This document shows positions 33,666-44,215 of a DNA stretch of 64,000 bases, piece by piece. Below the pieces are notes generated by a model that was not told the DNA's origin, did not search any database, and worked only from the letters and a program-made list of their open reading frames with translations. Location: contig JBBSLP010000004.1 of assembly GCA_038255145.1 (NCBI GenBank), forward strand, positions 1-64,000, given 5' to 3'. Made by a program: the position numbers and the translations under genes. How positions within the stretch are numbered: position 1 is the first letter of the stretch; every line of letters begins with the position of its first letter. This DNA comes from WHTX01 sp038255145 (GTDB lineage Bacteria > Actinomycetota > Acidimicrobiia > Acidimicrobiales > CAIXPF01).

Positions 33666-34071
33666 GTTGCTCTGCTCCGTTGTCGTGGTCTGCCGTCTAC
33701 GTGGAGCACTTCCCGGCTGCGACCGCGGATGAACTGAAGGCGGCTGAAGAAGGCGGGCCCGGGGCCTGCGACCGCTCACGGGCCGGGGCCATGTGCACCG
33801 TTCAGGGTCCTTCGGCGGCCTGCGGACCTGCTCTTCGGGACCAGCGGCCGGTGGTGGACCGCCAGGGGGCAACTTCAGCCATCTTCAGCCTGTGCCCGGT
33901 GCCCGACGCAGTAGACCTCGTAGGTGACGGCCGCACCGGCCGACACCCTTCCACGGAGACGCATGACGCCTCGAACATCTGCATGCGCTCGGCTGCGATG
34001 ACGTCCCGCGCCCGATCGCACGCCGCCCGCGCCGGCCGGACGCCGTCGCCGCAGGTCCCCACGGAGGTGCC
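33666..34071. other. 406-bp intergenic region
   Basis: No convincing gene. It lies between two outward-reading genes and so should hold the promoters for the small membrane protein (minus) and for UPF0182 (plus). Short direct repeats such as CTTCAGCC near 33871 and 33883 are visible. An open frame on the plus strand across it has no protein-like features. Confidence 0.4.
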
Positions 34072-37011
34072 GTGACCACCGTGGCCGATGACGGGCCGCG
34101 CCGTCGGCCGAGGGGGACCAGCCTCCGCATCGTCGTGGTCGTCGTCGTCGCCGTGGTCGTCCTGCTGGTCGTGTCGGCCCGCGGCCTGGCCGGGCTCTAC
34201 ACCGACCACCTGTGGTTCGACTCGCTGGGCCTCGCTTCGGTGTGGCGGGGCCTGCTGGTGACCAAGGTGGGCCTCGTGGTGCTGTTCACGGTGGCCGCCT
34301 TCGCCATCGTGTGGGGCAACCTCGTCCTGGCCCAGCGCCTGTTGCCCTGGCGCCCCCTGGTGGTGCGAACCGATTCGGGTCGGGCGCCGACCGTGGTCGC
34401 CTTGGACCGACGTCCCGGCCTGGTCGCCGCGGCGGTGGCTGCGGTGTTGGCCGTGCTCACGGGGGCGACGGCTGCCGAGCGCTGGCATGACTGGGTGCTG
34501 TTCCGCAACCCCGTGGACTTCGGCGTGACCGACCCGCTGTTCGGCCGCGACGTCGGCTTCTTCGTCTTCCGCCTGCCCTTCCTGACCTTCGTGGCCGGTT
34601 GGGTGTTCGGCGTGCTGCTGCTGACGTTGCTCGTGGTGGCCGCGTCGCACTACCTGGGCGGGGGCATGCGTCGGCGCGGCCGCGGGGGACGGGTGTCCCC
34701 GCCGACCCGGGCCCACCTCTCGGTGCTGCTGGCCCTGCTGGCCCTGGCCCGGGCCGCCACCTACTTCCTCGACGGCTACGAGCTCACGTTCTCCAACCGG
34801 GGGGTGGTGGGAGGTGCCGGCTACGCCGACGTCAACGCCCAGCTGCCCGCCATCCGCCTGCTGACCGTCATCTCGCTGCTGGCGGCGGCCCTCTTCGTCT
34901 TCAGCATCTGGCGGCGGGGCTGGGTGGTGCCCGTGGTGGCGGTCGGTCTGTGGGCCATGGTGGCCGTCGTGGCCGGGGTCGCCTACCCCGCCTTCGTGCA
35001 GCGCTTCCGGGTCGAACCGGCCGAATCGACCCGGGAGGCGCCCTACATCGCCCGCAACGTGGCTGCGACCCGGGCCGCCATGGGGTTGGACGACGTGGTG
35101 GTCGACCCGTTCGCCTACGACGAGGAGCTCGACGCCGAGGCGCTGCTGGACAACGCCGAGACCATCCGCAACGTCCGCCTGTGGGACCCCCAGGTCCTGC
35201 AGCAGACCTACCAGCGCCTGCAGGAGGTGCGGACCTTCTACCGCTTCACGGACGTCGACGTGGACCGCTACGAGGTGGGCGACGAGACGACCCAGATCAT
35301 GCTCTCTGCCCGTGAGCTGAACCCTGACGCCCTGCCCGCCGACACCTGGGAGAACCGCCACCTGGCCTTCACCCACGGCTTCGGCGCCGTGCTGTCCCCG
35401 GCCAACGCCGTCACCTCCGACGGGCAGCCCGACTTCCTGGTGCGCAACATCCCGCCCCAGGGCGAGCCGGCCATCGACGAGCCCCGCCTCTACCACGGTG
35501 AGGGCATCGGCGGGTACGCCATCGTGGGAACCGAGCGGGACGAGATCGACTACCTGCGTGAGGACGGCACGGCCGTCACCAACCGCTACGACGGCTCGGG
35601 TGGGGTCGGCATCGGTTCGCTGCCCCGCCGCCTGGCCTTCGCCCTGCGCTTCGGCGACGTCAACCCGCTGATCTCGGGCTACATGCGCTCCGAGTCGCGC
35701 ATCCTCTACATCCGCGACGTGCGCGAGCGGGCCAGCACGGTGGCGCCCTTCCTGCACTTCGACGACGACCCCTACCCGGTCGTGCTCGACGGGCGCATCA
35801 CCTGGATCCTCGACGCGTACACGACCACCACCCGCTACCCCTACGCCCAGCAGGCCGACGTGGATCGCCTCGAGACCGGCAGTGGGTTGCGCCATGCGTT
35901 CAACTACGTGCGCAACTCGGTCAAGGTCACGGTCGACGCCCACGACGGGACCACCCGCTTCTACGTGGTCGACCCGACCGATCCGCTGGCCGAGAGCTAC
36001 CGGCGGGCGTTCCCGAAGCTCTTCCTGGGCGACGACGAGGTCCCCGATCTGTTGCGGGCCCACTTCCGCTATCCCGAGGACCTGTTCCGGACCCAGACCA
36101 ACATGTGGGGTCGCTACCACATCACCGACCCGAACGAGTTCTACTCGCAGTCGGATCGCTGGAACATCGCCCAGGACCCCGGAGCGGGTGGCGCTCCCGT
36201 GGTGGTCACCCCCACCTCGACCGGGGAGCTGCCCCTACCGCCGGCCCAGAGCGGGCGCATGGACCCCTACTACCTGCTGACGCGCCTGCCAGGGGAGGAG
36301 GAGGTCGAGTTCCTGATGCTGCAGCCCTTCGTGCCCTTCTCCGAGGACGACAGCCGCCGTGAGCTGGCCGCCTTCATGGTGGCCAAGGCCGATCCGCAGG
36401 ACTACGGCGAGAAGCGGGTCTTCGTCATGCCCCGGGACCGCCAGGTCGACGGGCCGTCCATCGTCAACGCCCGCATCAACCAGGACCCCCAGATCTCCCA
36501 GCTCATCACCCTGCTGAGTCGGGCCGGCTCCGAGGTGCTGCTGGGCAACCTCATCCTGGTGCCCATCGAACAGTCCCTGGTCTACGTGCGGCCGCTGTAC
36601 GTCCAGGCCACCGGGGCGAACGCCGTGCCCGAGCTGAAGAACGTGATCGTGGTCTTCGGTGACCGCATCGCCATCCGCGACACCTTCGAGCAGGCCCTGG
36701 CCGCCGTGTTCGGCGACGCACCGGCCACGCTCGAACAGGGTCCCTCCCAGCCGACCACCCCTGACAGTGGCGCCCCCGGGGGGCTGGCCACCGAGGTGGA
36801 CCAGCTCCTCGACGAGGCAGCCCAGGCCTTCGCCGACGCCGAGGCCGCCCTGCTGGCCGGGGACCCGGTGGGCTACGTGACCAAGGTGGAGGAGGCTCGG
36901 GTCGCCCTGGATCGGGCCCGGGCCGCCGCGGACGGCGACGAGGCCGCCGCCGATGTCCCGGAGCAGGCCGTCCCCGACACCGTTGGATCCATCCCCGTTC
37001 CTGGGAGCTGA
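34072..37011 (+). CDS. UPF0182-family large membrane protein
   Basis: A 979-residue protein of the UPF0182/COG1615 family, widespread in actinobacteria. The N-terminal third holds about seven membrane helices (starting IVVVVVVAVVVLLVVSARGL) with TDHLWFDSLG and FSNRGVVGGAGYADV. The rest is a large outer domain with conserved stretches such as TREAPYIARNVAATRAAMGL, ITWILDAYTTT and QTNMWGRYHITDPNEFYSQS. It ends in an acidic, disordered tail. The GTG at 34072 follows GGAGGTGCC. The biological role is not known. It is monocistronic. Confidence 0.93.
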   Translation: MTTVADDGPRRRPRGTSLRIVVVVVVAVVVLLVVSARGLAGLYTDHLWFDSLGLASVWRGLLVTKVGLVVLFTVAAFAIVWGNLVLAQRLLPWRPLVVRTDSGRAPTVVALDRRPGLVAAAVAAVLAVLTGATAAERWHDWVLFRNPVDFGVTDPLFGRDVGFFVFRLPFLTFVAGWVFGVLLLTLLVVAASHYLGGGMRRRGRGGRVSPPTRAHLSVLLALLALARAATYFLDGYELTFSNRGVVGGAGYADVNAQLPAIRLLTVISLLAAALFVFSIWRRGWVVPVVAVGLWAMVAVVAGVAYPAFVQRFRVEPAESTREAPYIARNVAATRAAMGLDDVVVDPFAYDEELDAEALLDNAETIRNVRLWDPQVLQQTYQRLQEVRTFYRFTDVDVDRYEVGDETTQIMLSARELNPDALPADTWENRHLAFTHGFGAVLSPANAVTSDGQPDFLVRNIPPQGEPAIDEPRLYHGEGIGGYAIVGTERDEIDYLREDGTAVTNRYDGSGGVGIGSLPRRLAFALRFGDVNPLISGYMRSESRILYIRDVRERASTVAPFLHFDDDPYPVVLDGRITWILDAYTTTTRYPYAQQADVDRLETGSGLRHAFNYVRNSVKVTVDAHDGTTRFYVVDPTDPLAESYRRAFPKLFLGDDEVPDLLRAHFRYPEDLFRTQTNMWGRYHITDPNEFYSQSDRWNIAQDPGAGGAPVVVTPTSTGELPLPPAQSGRMDPYYLLTRLPGEEEVEFLMLQPFVPFSEDDSRRELAAFMVAKADPQDYGEKRVFVMPRDRQVDGPSIVNARINQDPQISQLITLLSRAGSEVLLGNLILVPIEQSLVYVRPLYVQATGANAVPELKNVIVVFGDRIAIRDTFEQALAAVFGDAPATLEQGPSQPTTPDSGAPGGLATEVDQLLDEAAQAFADAEAALLAGDPVGYVTKVEEARVALDRARAAADGDEAAADVPEQAVPDTVGSIPVPGS

Positions 37012-37098
37012 TGAAAGGTCATCTGGTAGGTGGTGATGGCCTTGCCTTGTCGATCGTGGGCTGATCGACGTGAACAGACCCGTCGCATGGCTGGTGCA

Positions 37099-38262
37099 TC
37101 AGTAGCGCAAGAGCGCTGCGGTCACATGGCCGTGGCCGAGCGGCTCCACCGCGCTGACCACCCGGCCACCGGTGGCAAGGGTGTCGAGTGCGGCGAGGTC
37201 GACGAGATCGACGTCATCGATGGCGGGCTCGGCCGTGGTCGACAGTCGCACCGTGGCGCTCCCCAGGTCGAGGCGAACCCACACCGGAGGTCCCTCGTCC
37301 ACGAGCAGGGTGTCGACCCGGCCCTCGTGGGCCCGCTGCGCCAGCTCGTCGATGGCGGTGACGGCCCGACCGGTGCCGGCCGCTTCGCGGTAGCGCTCGA
37401 GGTCGCGCCGGGCCTGTTCGCCGAACCGGTCGCCGACCAGCGCCCACGCCGCCTCGTGCAACTCGGCCGGGGCCAGCCGCTCGGGGCTGCCCTCGACCGC
37501 GCCATCGACGATCGTCGGGTAGCGGCTCACCGACCGGTAGAGGGGTGCGTAGTAGCCGACGCAGGCCAGGACGAGAGGTGCGTCGGCCGCGCCCAGTCGT
37601 TCGACCAGTCCCCGGTCGACGGCCCGGAAGAAGCGCTCGAGCGCGGCCTTGTCGACCTCGTCCCCCGCGCCGTGGCCGTGGAACAGCGCTCCTTCACCGC
37701 CGCCCGAGCGGAACTGGAGCTCGGTCTCGCGGTCCTCGTGGGCCAGGGCCTCGCCCATGGACCGCGGGATGGGCCCCAGCCCCACGTCGCCGATGGTGTG
37801 GCGGGTGCCTCGCAGCAACCGCACCGAGCCCTGGCTCAGGGCCAGCACGAAGAAGGCACCGTCGCCGTCCAGCAGGGGCAGCAGGGGGCGGATCCGGAAC
37901 GACGGCCCCACGGTGACCTCCTCGTCGAACGAGCGGGGCAGACGGTAGGAGGCGAAGGATCCGGGAGCGCTGAACACGGCCAGGCCGTCGGCCTGGTGCT
38001 GCCAGAAGGCAACATCGTCCACCAGCTCCCGCAGTGGGCTCAGCACCTGGTCGACGAGGCGGGGATCCACATCTCCAGCAGCCAGGGAACGGGCGGCCCC
38101 GTCGGTCAGGTTCCGGAGGCGCACCGGCGCCTGGCCGGTGTCGGGGCCGTGCCGGTGGGTGGGGAGGAATGCGGACACGCAGGGGCCCTCCACCGAGGTG
38201 AGGGAGCGCACGTCGGCCACGGAGATGAGGTCCATGTCGCCCAGCACAAGTCGGTCGTCCAT
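37099..38262 (-). CDS. Bacterial archaeo-eukaryotic release factor-like protein (baeRF type)
   Basis: A 387-residue cytosolic protein. The start region VRSLTSVEGPCVSAFLPTHR and the middle LALSQGSVRLLRGTRHTIGD (the strand and basic loop of the eRF1-like central domain) are typical of the baeRF family. The C-terminal part VTAIDELAQRAHEGRVDTLLVDEG resembles a Pelota/L7Ae-like domain. Relatives are related to eRF1/Vms1 and are thought to act on stalled ribosomes or peptidyl-tRNA; no GGQ motif is visible, so peptidyl hydrolysis is not proven. The ATG at 38262 starts the conserved region. Confidence 0.75.
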   Translation of the reverse strand: MDDRLVLGDMDLISVADVRSLTSVEGPCVSAFLPTHRHGPDTGQAPVRLRNLTDGAARSLAAGDVDPRLVDQVLSPLRELVDDVAFWQHQADGLAVFSAPGSFASYRLPRSFDEEVTVGPSFRIRPLLPLLDGDGAFFVLALSQGSVRLLRGTRHTIGDVGLGPIPRSMGEALAHEDRETELQFRSGGGEGALFHGHGAGDEVDKAALERFFRAVDRGLVERLGAADAPLVLACVGYYAPLYRSVSRYPTIVDGAVEGSPERLAPAELHEAAWALVGDRFGEQARRDLERYREAAGTGRAVTAIDELAQRAHEGRVDTLLVDEGPPVWVRLDLGSATVRLSTTAEPAIDDVDLVDLAALDTLATGGRVVSAVEPLGHGHVTAALLRY

Positions 38263-38455
38263 GGGTCCAAAGGTTAGTGGCGCACCCTTGCTTGATCCGC
38301 ATGTGGTGCCGAACCATTACACGCATGTAGATGTTCATGGATGGAGGGGCATTTGGGTACATTGTCGGCCGTAGGGCATCTAATTTTCTTCGGTCATGAC
38401 GGTCAGGTGCCGGTCGGGGCGGCGCTGTCGATGCTTCGTCAGCGAAGATGCGGGC

Positions 38456-38807
38456 ATGTCCCGTCGCCTGGCCCACGTCGTCGTCGACTGCGCCGATCCC
38501 GAGGTGCTGGCCGCGTTCTGGGCCGCGGCCCTGGGGGTCGGCATCGACCACCGCTTCGAGCAGTACGTGTTCCTCACCCCCACGGCGGAGGGTGGGCCCG
38601 CCCTGGCCTTCCAGCGGGTGCCCGAGCCCAAGGTGGGCAAGAACCGCCTCCACCTCGACCTCGTGGTCGACGACCTGGCCGCGGCCGTGGCCGAGCTCAT
38701 CGCCCTCGGCGCCCGCCCCGTCACCTCGGTCGACGAGGAGGGGGGTGCGCCTCGAGGTCCTGGCCGATCCCGAGGGCAACGAGCTCTGCGTCATCCCCGC
38801 CGGCTGA
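38456..38807 (+). pseudogene. VOC/glyoxalase-like protein with a one-base frameshift near the 3' end
   Basis: The frame starts MSRRLAHVVVDCADPEVLAA and reads FWAAALGVGIDHRFEQYVFL, a glyoxalase/bleomycin-resistance (VOC) domain. After VTSVDEEGG the expected ending continues in the next frame as VRLEVLADPEGNELCVIPAG, stop at 38807. The shift occurs in a run of six G (38740-38745); five G would restore the frame. Because the change sits in a homopolymer a sequencing error is likely, in which case this is an intact gene of about 116 residues. Confidence 0.8.
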
Positions 38808-38834
38808 CCCCGATCGGCCGCCCGCCGGATCGCC

Positions 38835-39962
38835 TCACCAGGGGAGGCGCACCAGGCGTTCGCAGAAGCTGTGGTGGTCGTAGGCGGCGGTGGTGTTGGT
38901 CATGATGACGACGCCCAGGCCCCGGTCCGGGTACAGGCGCATGACGTTGCGGAAGCCAGCCCCGGTCCCCAGGTGCTCGACGTGGTCGGTGGGACCCTCC
39001 CCGTGGGCGGCGTGGCGGAACCAGCCCTGGCCCAGGTCGAAGGGCCGGCCCGGCGAGGTGATCCGGCGCATCCGGCGAGCGGTGTCGCTCTCGAGCACCC
39101 GGTGGCCGTCGATGACCCCGTCGGCCAGGTGCAGGGTGGCCAACCGGCCGGCGTCGACCACGTCGCCGACCAGGCCACCGTAGCTGGCCCCATCGACGAG
39201 GAAGGGACGGAAGGACAGGTGGCGATGACCCAGAGCCCCGTGGCGTGCACCGACGACGCCGGCGGGGAGGAAGGCCCGCAGCAGGGGGGTGGTGGGTCGG
39301 GGGATGCGGATGTAGCCCGTGGCCTGGTCCCGGTCGGCGGCGGGGGCGAAGCCGGTGTGGCCCATCGCCGGGGTGAGCAACTCGTCGGTCACCACCTCGG
39401 TCAGGGGGGCGCCGGCGGCGCTGGCGATGGCCTGGCCCAACAGCAGGTAACCCAGGTTGGAGTAGCGGGCCGCCCCACCGACCTCGTACCTGGGGTTGCC
39501 GTGCCGGCGCAGCACCCGGGCCAGGAAGGTGGCGGGGTCGGGTGCGGGCTGCGATGCCGGCCGCACCCAGCGCAGGGGCAGGGGGTTGGCCACCCCGGCG
39601 GTGTGGTCCAGGAGCTGTCCCACCCGGGCCTCGTCGGGTCCCGGGGTGCGGCGGTAGCCATCGACGTAGCGGCGGATGGGGGCATCGAGGTCGAGACGGC
39701 CCTGGTCGGCCAGGCGCAGGGCCACCGTGGCCGTGGCGATCTTGGTCATCGAGAACCACAGGTAGGAGGTGAGCGGGGTGGCCGGCGTCGAGGCCCCGAG
39801 GTCGGCGAAGCCGTAGGCGGCGACGTGGCGCAGGCCGCGGTCGTCGACGACGGCCACGGACAGCCCGGGGACGTGGGCCGGGCCCATCAGCGCTTCGACG
39901 AGGCGATCGACATCCGGCCGGCACTCGCCCGGCGGGGTGCCACCGGGGGGTGTGGGGACCAC
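38835..39962 (-). CDS. Serine hydrolase (beta-lactamase/class C-like family)
   Basis: A 375-residue protein of the beta-lactamase/DD-peptidase (PF00144) fold. The catalytic SxxK is SMTK in YLWFSMTKIATATVALRL, the YxN is YSN in AARYSNLGYLLLG, and the HxG motif is HLG near the C-terminus. No signal peptide is visible, so it is probably an intracellular esterase or amidase rather than a true lactamase. The GTG at 39962 is the first start; a slightly later one is possible. A second member of the same family lies at 51457. Confidence 0.87.
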   Translation of the reverse strand: MVPTPPGGTPPGECRPDVDRLVEALMGPAHVPGLSVAVVDDRGLRHVAAYGFADLGASTPATPLTSYLWFSMTKIATATVALRLADQGRLDLDAPIRRYVDGYRRTPGPDEARVGQLLDHTAGVANPLPLRWVRPASQPAPDPATFLARVLRRHGNPRYEVGGAARYSNLGYLLLGQAIASAAGAPLTEVVTDELLTPAMGHTGFAPAADRDQATGYIRIPRPTTPLLRAFLPAGVVGARHGALGHRHLSFRPFLVDGASYGGLVGDVVDAGRLATLHLADGVIDGHRVLESDTARRMRRITSPGRPFDLGQGWFRHAAHGEGPTDHVEHLGTGAGFRNVMRLYPDRGLGVVIMTNTTAAYDHHSFCERLVRLPW

Positions 39963-40182
39963 GACGGGAAGCTACGGGACCTGGGTCCGATGGTGGGACC
40001 GCGGCCCGGCCATCGGCGTCGACGCGTGCTCGGCGGGGGAACGCTGGCCACCCGCCTTGTCGCCCCACCACCGTCGCGCGCGATGATGACGGGCCAGTCA
40101 ACTCCGCCGCGGGCCAGGCACCGGGACGCCCGGGACGCCGCTCCAACCCACAGGTGGGCCAGTGATGGGGGAGTGCCACAGC

Positions 40183-41931
<1,749 letters not shown>

Positions 41932-41958
41932 GGCCGACCGGTCCGACAGACCGCGGCT

Positions 41959-41994
41959 GCCGGTGGCCCGTTCCTTCGGGGGCGGGCCACCGGC
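41959..41994. terminator. 12-bp stem hairpin between convergent genes
   Basis: GCCGGTGGCCCG (41959-41970) pairs perfectly with CGGGCCACCGGC (41983-41994) around a 12-base loop. It sits between the BVMO stop (41931) and the stop of the minus-strand gene at 42029, so it can serve both as a terminator. No T-run. Confidence 0.65.
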
Positions 41995-42028
41995 GCGCCC
42001 GTGCCCGGGGCTGGTGGCGACGCGGCGC

Positions 42029-42439
42029 CTACCGGGCGCGCATGCGGTTGCCCCGGGGCTTGTGCTCGACCTCGGCCAGGCCCAGCACCTCGAGCACCGG
42101 GGGCACGTAGTTGCCGAAACGACCCCGCAGGCCCTTCTTCATCCCGTACCAGCCGCCCGCGGGGTTGTCGTCGGCCCGGCCCCACGCTTCCACCGTGCCC
42201 TCGGCCGCGGGCTTCTGCTCATCGGCGTTGCCCAGGGGCACCCAGTCGCCGGCCTCCTTCAGCATGGTGTGCAGGTCGTCGATGCAGCGCAGCTGGTAGC
42301 GCAGCTCGGTCTTGCCCACCTGCACCACCAGGGCCGGGGGGTCGAGGGCGGGGTCGCGGAACACCACGTACTCGGACTGCCCGCTGGGCGTCTTCAGTGT
42401 CCACGGGTGTTCCCGGGTGCCGGTATCGTCGCTGCTCAT
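42029..42439 (-). CDS. DUF6855-like hypothetical protein
   Basis: A 136-residue cytosolic protein: REHPWTLKTPSGQSEYVVFR, LRYQLRCIDDLHTMLKEAGD, and a C-terminal GGWYGMKKGLRGRFGNYVPP. This resembles a conserved actinobacterial protein I recall as DUF6855, without known function; the family number is from memory. Its ATG overlaps the stop of the SRPBCC gene (ATGA). It is thus the third gene of an ArsR-SRPBCC-DUF operon with four-base overlaps throughout. Confidence 0.72.
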   Translation of the reverse strand: MSSDDTGTREHPWTLKTPSGQSEYVVFRDPALDPPALVVQVGKTELRYQLRCIDDLHTMLKEAGDWVPLGNADEQKPAAEGTVEAWGRADDNPAGGWYGMKKGLRGRFGNYVPPVLEVLGLAEVEHKPRGNRMRAR

Positions 42440-42936
42440 GGTGGTCCCCCTGCGGTTGGATCGACGGTGGTGGGATGGGCGCTGGCTTCGAAGGTGGCGA
42501 GGTAGGGGGCGATGACGTCGGACCAGCCGCCCAGGTTGCCGTCGCGCCGGGCCCGGCCCCGCTCGCCCAGGCGCTCCCAGCCGGTGTGGACCAGTTCGAC
42601 CACGGTGGTGCCGTCGGGTTGTTGGGTGAAGGTGACCTCGACGTCGGTGCCGTCCTCGGGGCCCCCGCCCAGGTACCACAGGTAGGCCAGGCGGCCGGGC
42701 GGGTCCCAGGCCACGACCCGTCCCCACTCGACCTCGTCGCCGGTCCGGGTGTGCTCGACGACCCGTCCGCCCACGCCGGCCTCGAAGCTGATGGCGGCGG
42801 GATCCCCCGACCTGGTGTGGTCCCGGGGCCACCACAGGCCGATGTCGGTGGTCCACGTGGTGAAGGCCACCGCAGCCGGGCAGGCCACGGGGAAGGTCAG
42901 CCGGATGGGGTCCACGGCGTCAGCGGGGCCGGTCAC
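42436..42936 (-). CDS. SRPBCC (AHSA1-type) protein
   Basis: A 166-residue helix-grip protein: IRLTFPVACPAAVAFTTWTT, DIGLWWPRDHTRSGD and VAWDPPGRLAYLWYLGG. It is of the same broad type as the protein at 28142. The GTG at 42936 overlaps the TGA of the ArsR gene (GTGA), and its own stop overlaps the next ATG. ArsR/SRPBCC pairs are a common module; the ligand is unknown. Confidence 0.85.
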   Translation of the reverse strand: MTGPADAVDPIRLTFPVACPAAVAFTTWTTDIGLWWPRDHTRSGDPAAISFEAGVGGRVVEHTRTGDEVEWGRVVAWDPPGRLAYLWYLGGGPEDGTDVEVTFTQQPDGTTVVELVHTGWERLGERGRARRDGNLGGWSDVIAPYLATFEASAHPTTVDPTAGGPP

Positions 42937-43268
42937 GGCCGGCTGTCCCCGCGGTTCTCGGCCACGAGGCGGAAGCGGCCCGCGGCCTGGCCCCACACCT
43001 GCTCGAGGTAGGCACGCACCGCTTCGGCGCCGAGCCCGTCGAGGCGGTACAGGCGGCGGGTGCCGGCGGCCTCGTCGGCCACCAGGCCGGCGTCCTTCAA
43101 CAGGCGCAGGTGGCGGGACACGGCGGGGCGGCTGATGGGCAGCTGGTCGGCGATGTCGCCCACCGATCGTGGACCGCCGCCCAACAGTTCGAGGATGGCG
43201 CGCCGGTTGGGGTCGCCGAGGGCGTCGAAGGGGTCGCCGGCGGGAGCGACGGCAGGCTCCGTGGGCAC
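42933..43268 (-). CDS. ArsR-family transcriptional regulator
   Basis: About 111 residues with the winged helix DPFDALGDPNRRAILELLGG, VGDIADQLPISRPAVSRHLR and LLKDAGLVADEAAGTRRLYR. Lacks metal-sensing Cys. GTG at 43268 is the best start, but no ribosome site is seen and an inverted repeat (43276-43297) lies directly upstream, so a leaderless transcript is possible. It leads an operon with the SRPBCC and DUF6855-like genes, each joined by a four-base overlap. Confidence 0.87.
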   Translation of the reverse strand: MPTEPAVAPAGDPFDALGDPNRRAILELLGGGPRSVGDIADQLPISRPAVSRHLRLLKDAGLVADEAAGTRRLYRLDGLGAEAVRAYLEQVWGQAAGRFRLVAENRGDSRP

Positions 43269-43735
43269 CCGGACAACGGTAGCAGAACAGTTACCGTCAC
43301 TGAAAGGTGACCGATCATCGTGCCTTGCCACCTCGAGCGCCAGTGCCGTTACGCTCGGTGGCCTGCCGGACGACGATCGGCTCGGCGACCGGGCGAGGGC
43401 AGATGGGTGGCTCGAGCGCCGCATCGTCGAGACGGCGAACGTGGGCATCTGGGTGCTCGACGCCGAGGCCGACACCCGGTTCGCCAACGCCAAGGTGGGC
43501 GAGATCCTGGGCTACCCGGTGGGTGAGATGGCCACGCTGTCCCTCTACGACGTGCTCGACGGACAGGGCCGGCTCCAGGCGGCTGCGAACCTGGAACGAC
43601 CACGGCAGGGGCACACGGCCCAGCTCGAGTGTGCCTTCCTCCGCAAGGACGGCTCCCCCGTCTGGGTCCTGCTCAACGCCAGCCCGCTGCGGGACGACGA
43701 CGGCGCCTACGCCGGTTCCTCGACGCCGGGTCCGG
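43261..43735 (+). pseudogene. PAS-domain protein fragment fused to the next gene
   Basis: From about 43408 the frame encodes a PAS domain: ERRIVETANVGIWVLDAEAD, GEILGYPVGEMATLSLYDVL, LECAFLRKDGSPVWVLLNAS and PLRDDDGAYAGS. After this the kinase, GGDEF or other output domain that usually follows is absent, and the frame passes into the split-barrel protein at 43741. No good start codon is visible: the earliest GTG in frame (43261) overlaps the divergent ArsR start. It is probably the remaining piece of a signalling protein after a deletion. Confidence 0.6.
43276..43297. promoter_or_regulatory. Inverted repeat upstream of the second arsR, likely operator
   Basis: ACGGTA (43276-43281) and TACCGT (43292-43297) form perfect 6-bp arms around GCAGAACAGT. 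The site begins 8 bp before the ArsR start codon. ArsR autoregulation is the likely role. Its half-sites differ from those before the ArsR gene at 28968. Confidence 0.45.
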
Positions 43736-43740
43736 GGGGT

Positions 43741-44167
43741 GGGTTGCTGGCCTGGGACTGGGCCCGGACCCGGCTGGAGGCGTCCCGTAGCTACTGGCTG
43801 GCCACGACCGGCGCTGGCGGCGCACCCCACCTGGCCGCGGTGTGGGGGGTGTGGCACGACAGCCGCTTCCTGTTCTCGACCGGTGCCCCGCTCGGCCAAC
43901 GCCCGCAACCTGCTCGCTCCCGGGGGGAGCCGGTGCTGCGTGGCTCCCGAGCTGGCGGCCGAGTCCGTCGTCGTCCACGGCACGGCCGAGAGGGTGAGCG
44001 ACCCCGCCGTCCTCGACGGGCTGGCTGTGGTCTACGAGGCCAAGTACGGCTCGGGCTTCCCCGACCCCGGGGTCGACCCGGTGTTCGCCGTGCGCCCGGA
44101 CCGGGTCATCGCCGTCGTCGAGGCCGACTTCACCGGTCGGGCCACCCGCTGGACCTTCGACCGCTGA
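43741..44167 (+). pseudogene. PPOX-like (pyridoxamine-phosphate-oxidase fold) gene, 5'-truncated and frameshifted
   Basis: Begins without a start codon at LLAWDWARTRLEASRSYWLA, the normal N-terminal region of a PPOX-like family. After HDSRFLFSTGA the proper continuation SANARNLLAPGGSRCCVAPE is in the next frame and runs to the stop at 44165-44167 (ADFTGRATRWTFDR). A run of four C at 43886-43889 with one extra base explains the shift. The missing start is explained by the same junction that cut the PAS gene. If the C-run is a read error, the encoded fusion would be PAS plus split barrel. Confidence 0.65.
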
Positions 44168-44215
44168 CCGGCGGGCCCAGGTCGTCGGGGGATCAGTGGT
44201 CGGCGGGCGAGCTCG

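Noticed and set aside
33680..34075. A 131-codon plus-strand frame between the kinase operon and UPF0182
   Set aside because: There is no ribosome site at a plausible start, the composition is low-complexity and no domain is visible; it covers the promoter region.
33802..36120. Long open frame (772 codons) on the minus strand opposite the UPF0182 gene
   Set aside because: It is His/Gly/Val-rich, has no recognisable domain, and mirrors the third-position GC bias of the real gene on the plus strand.
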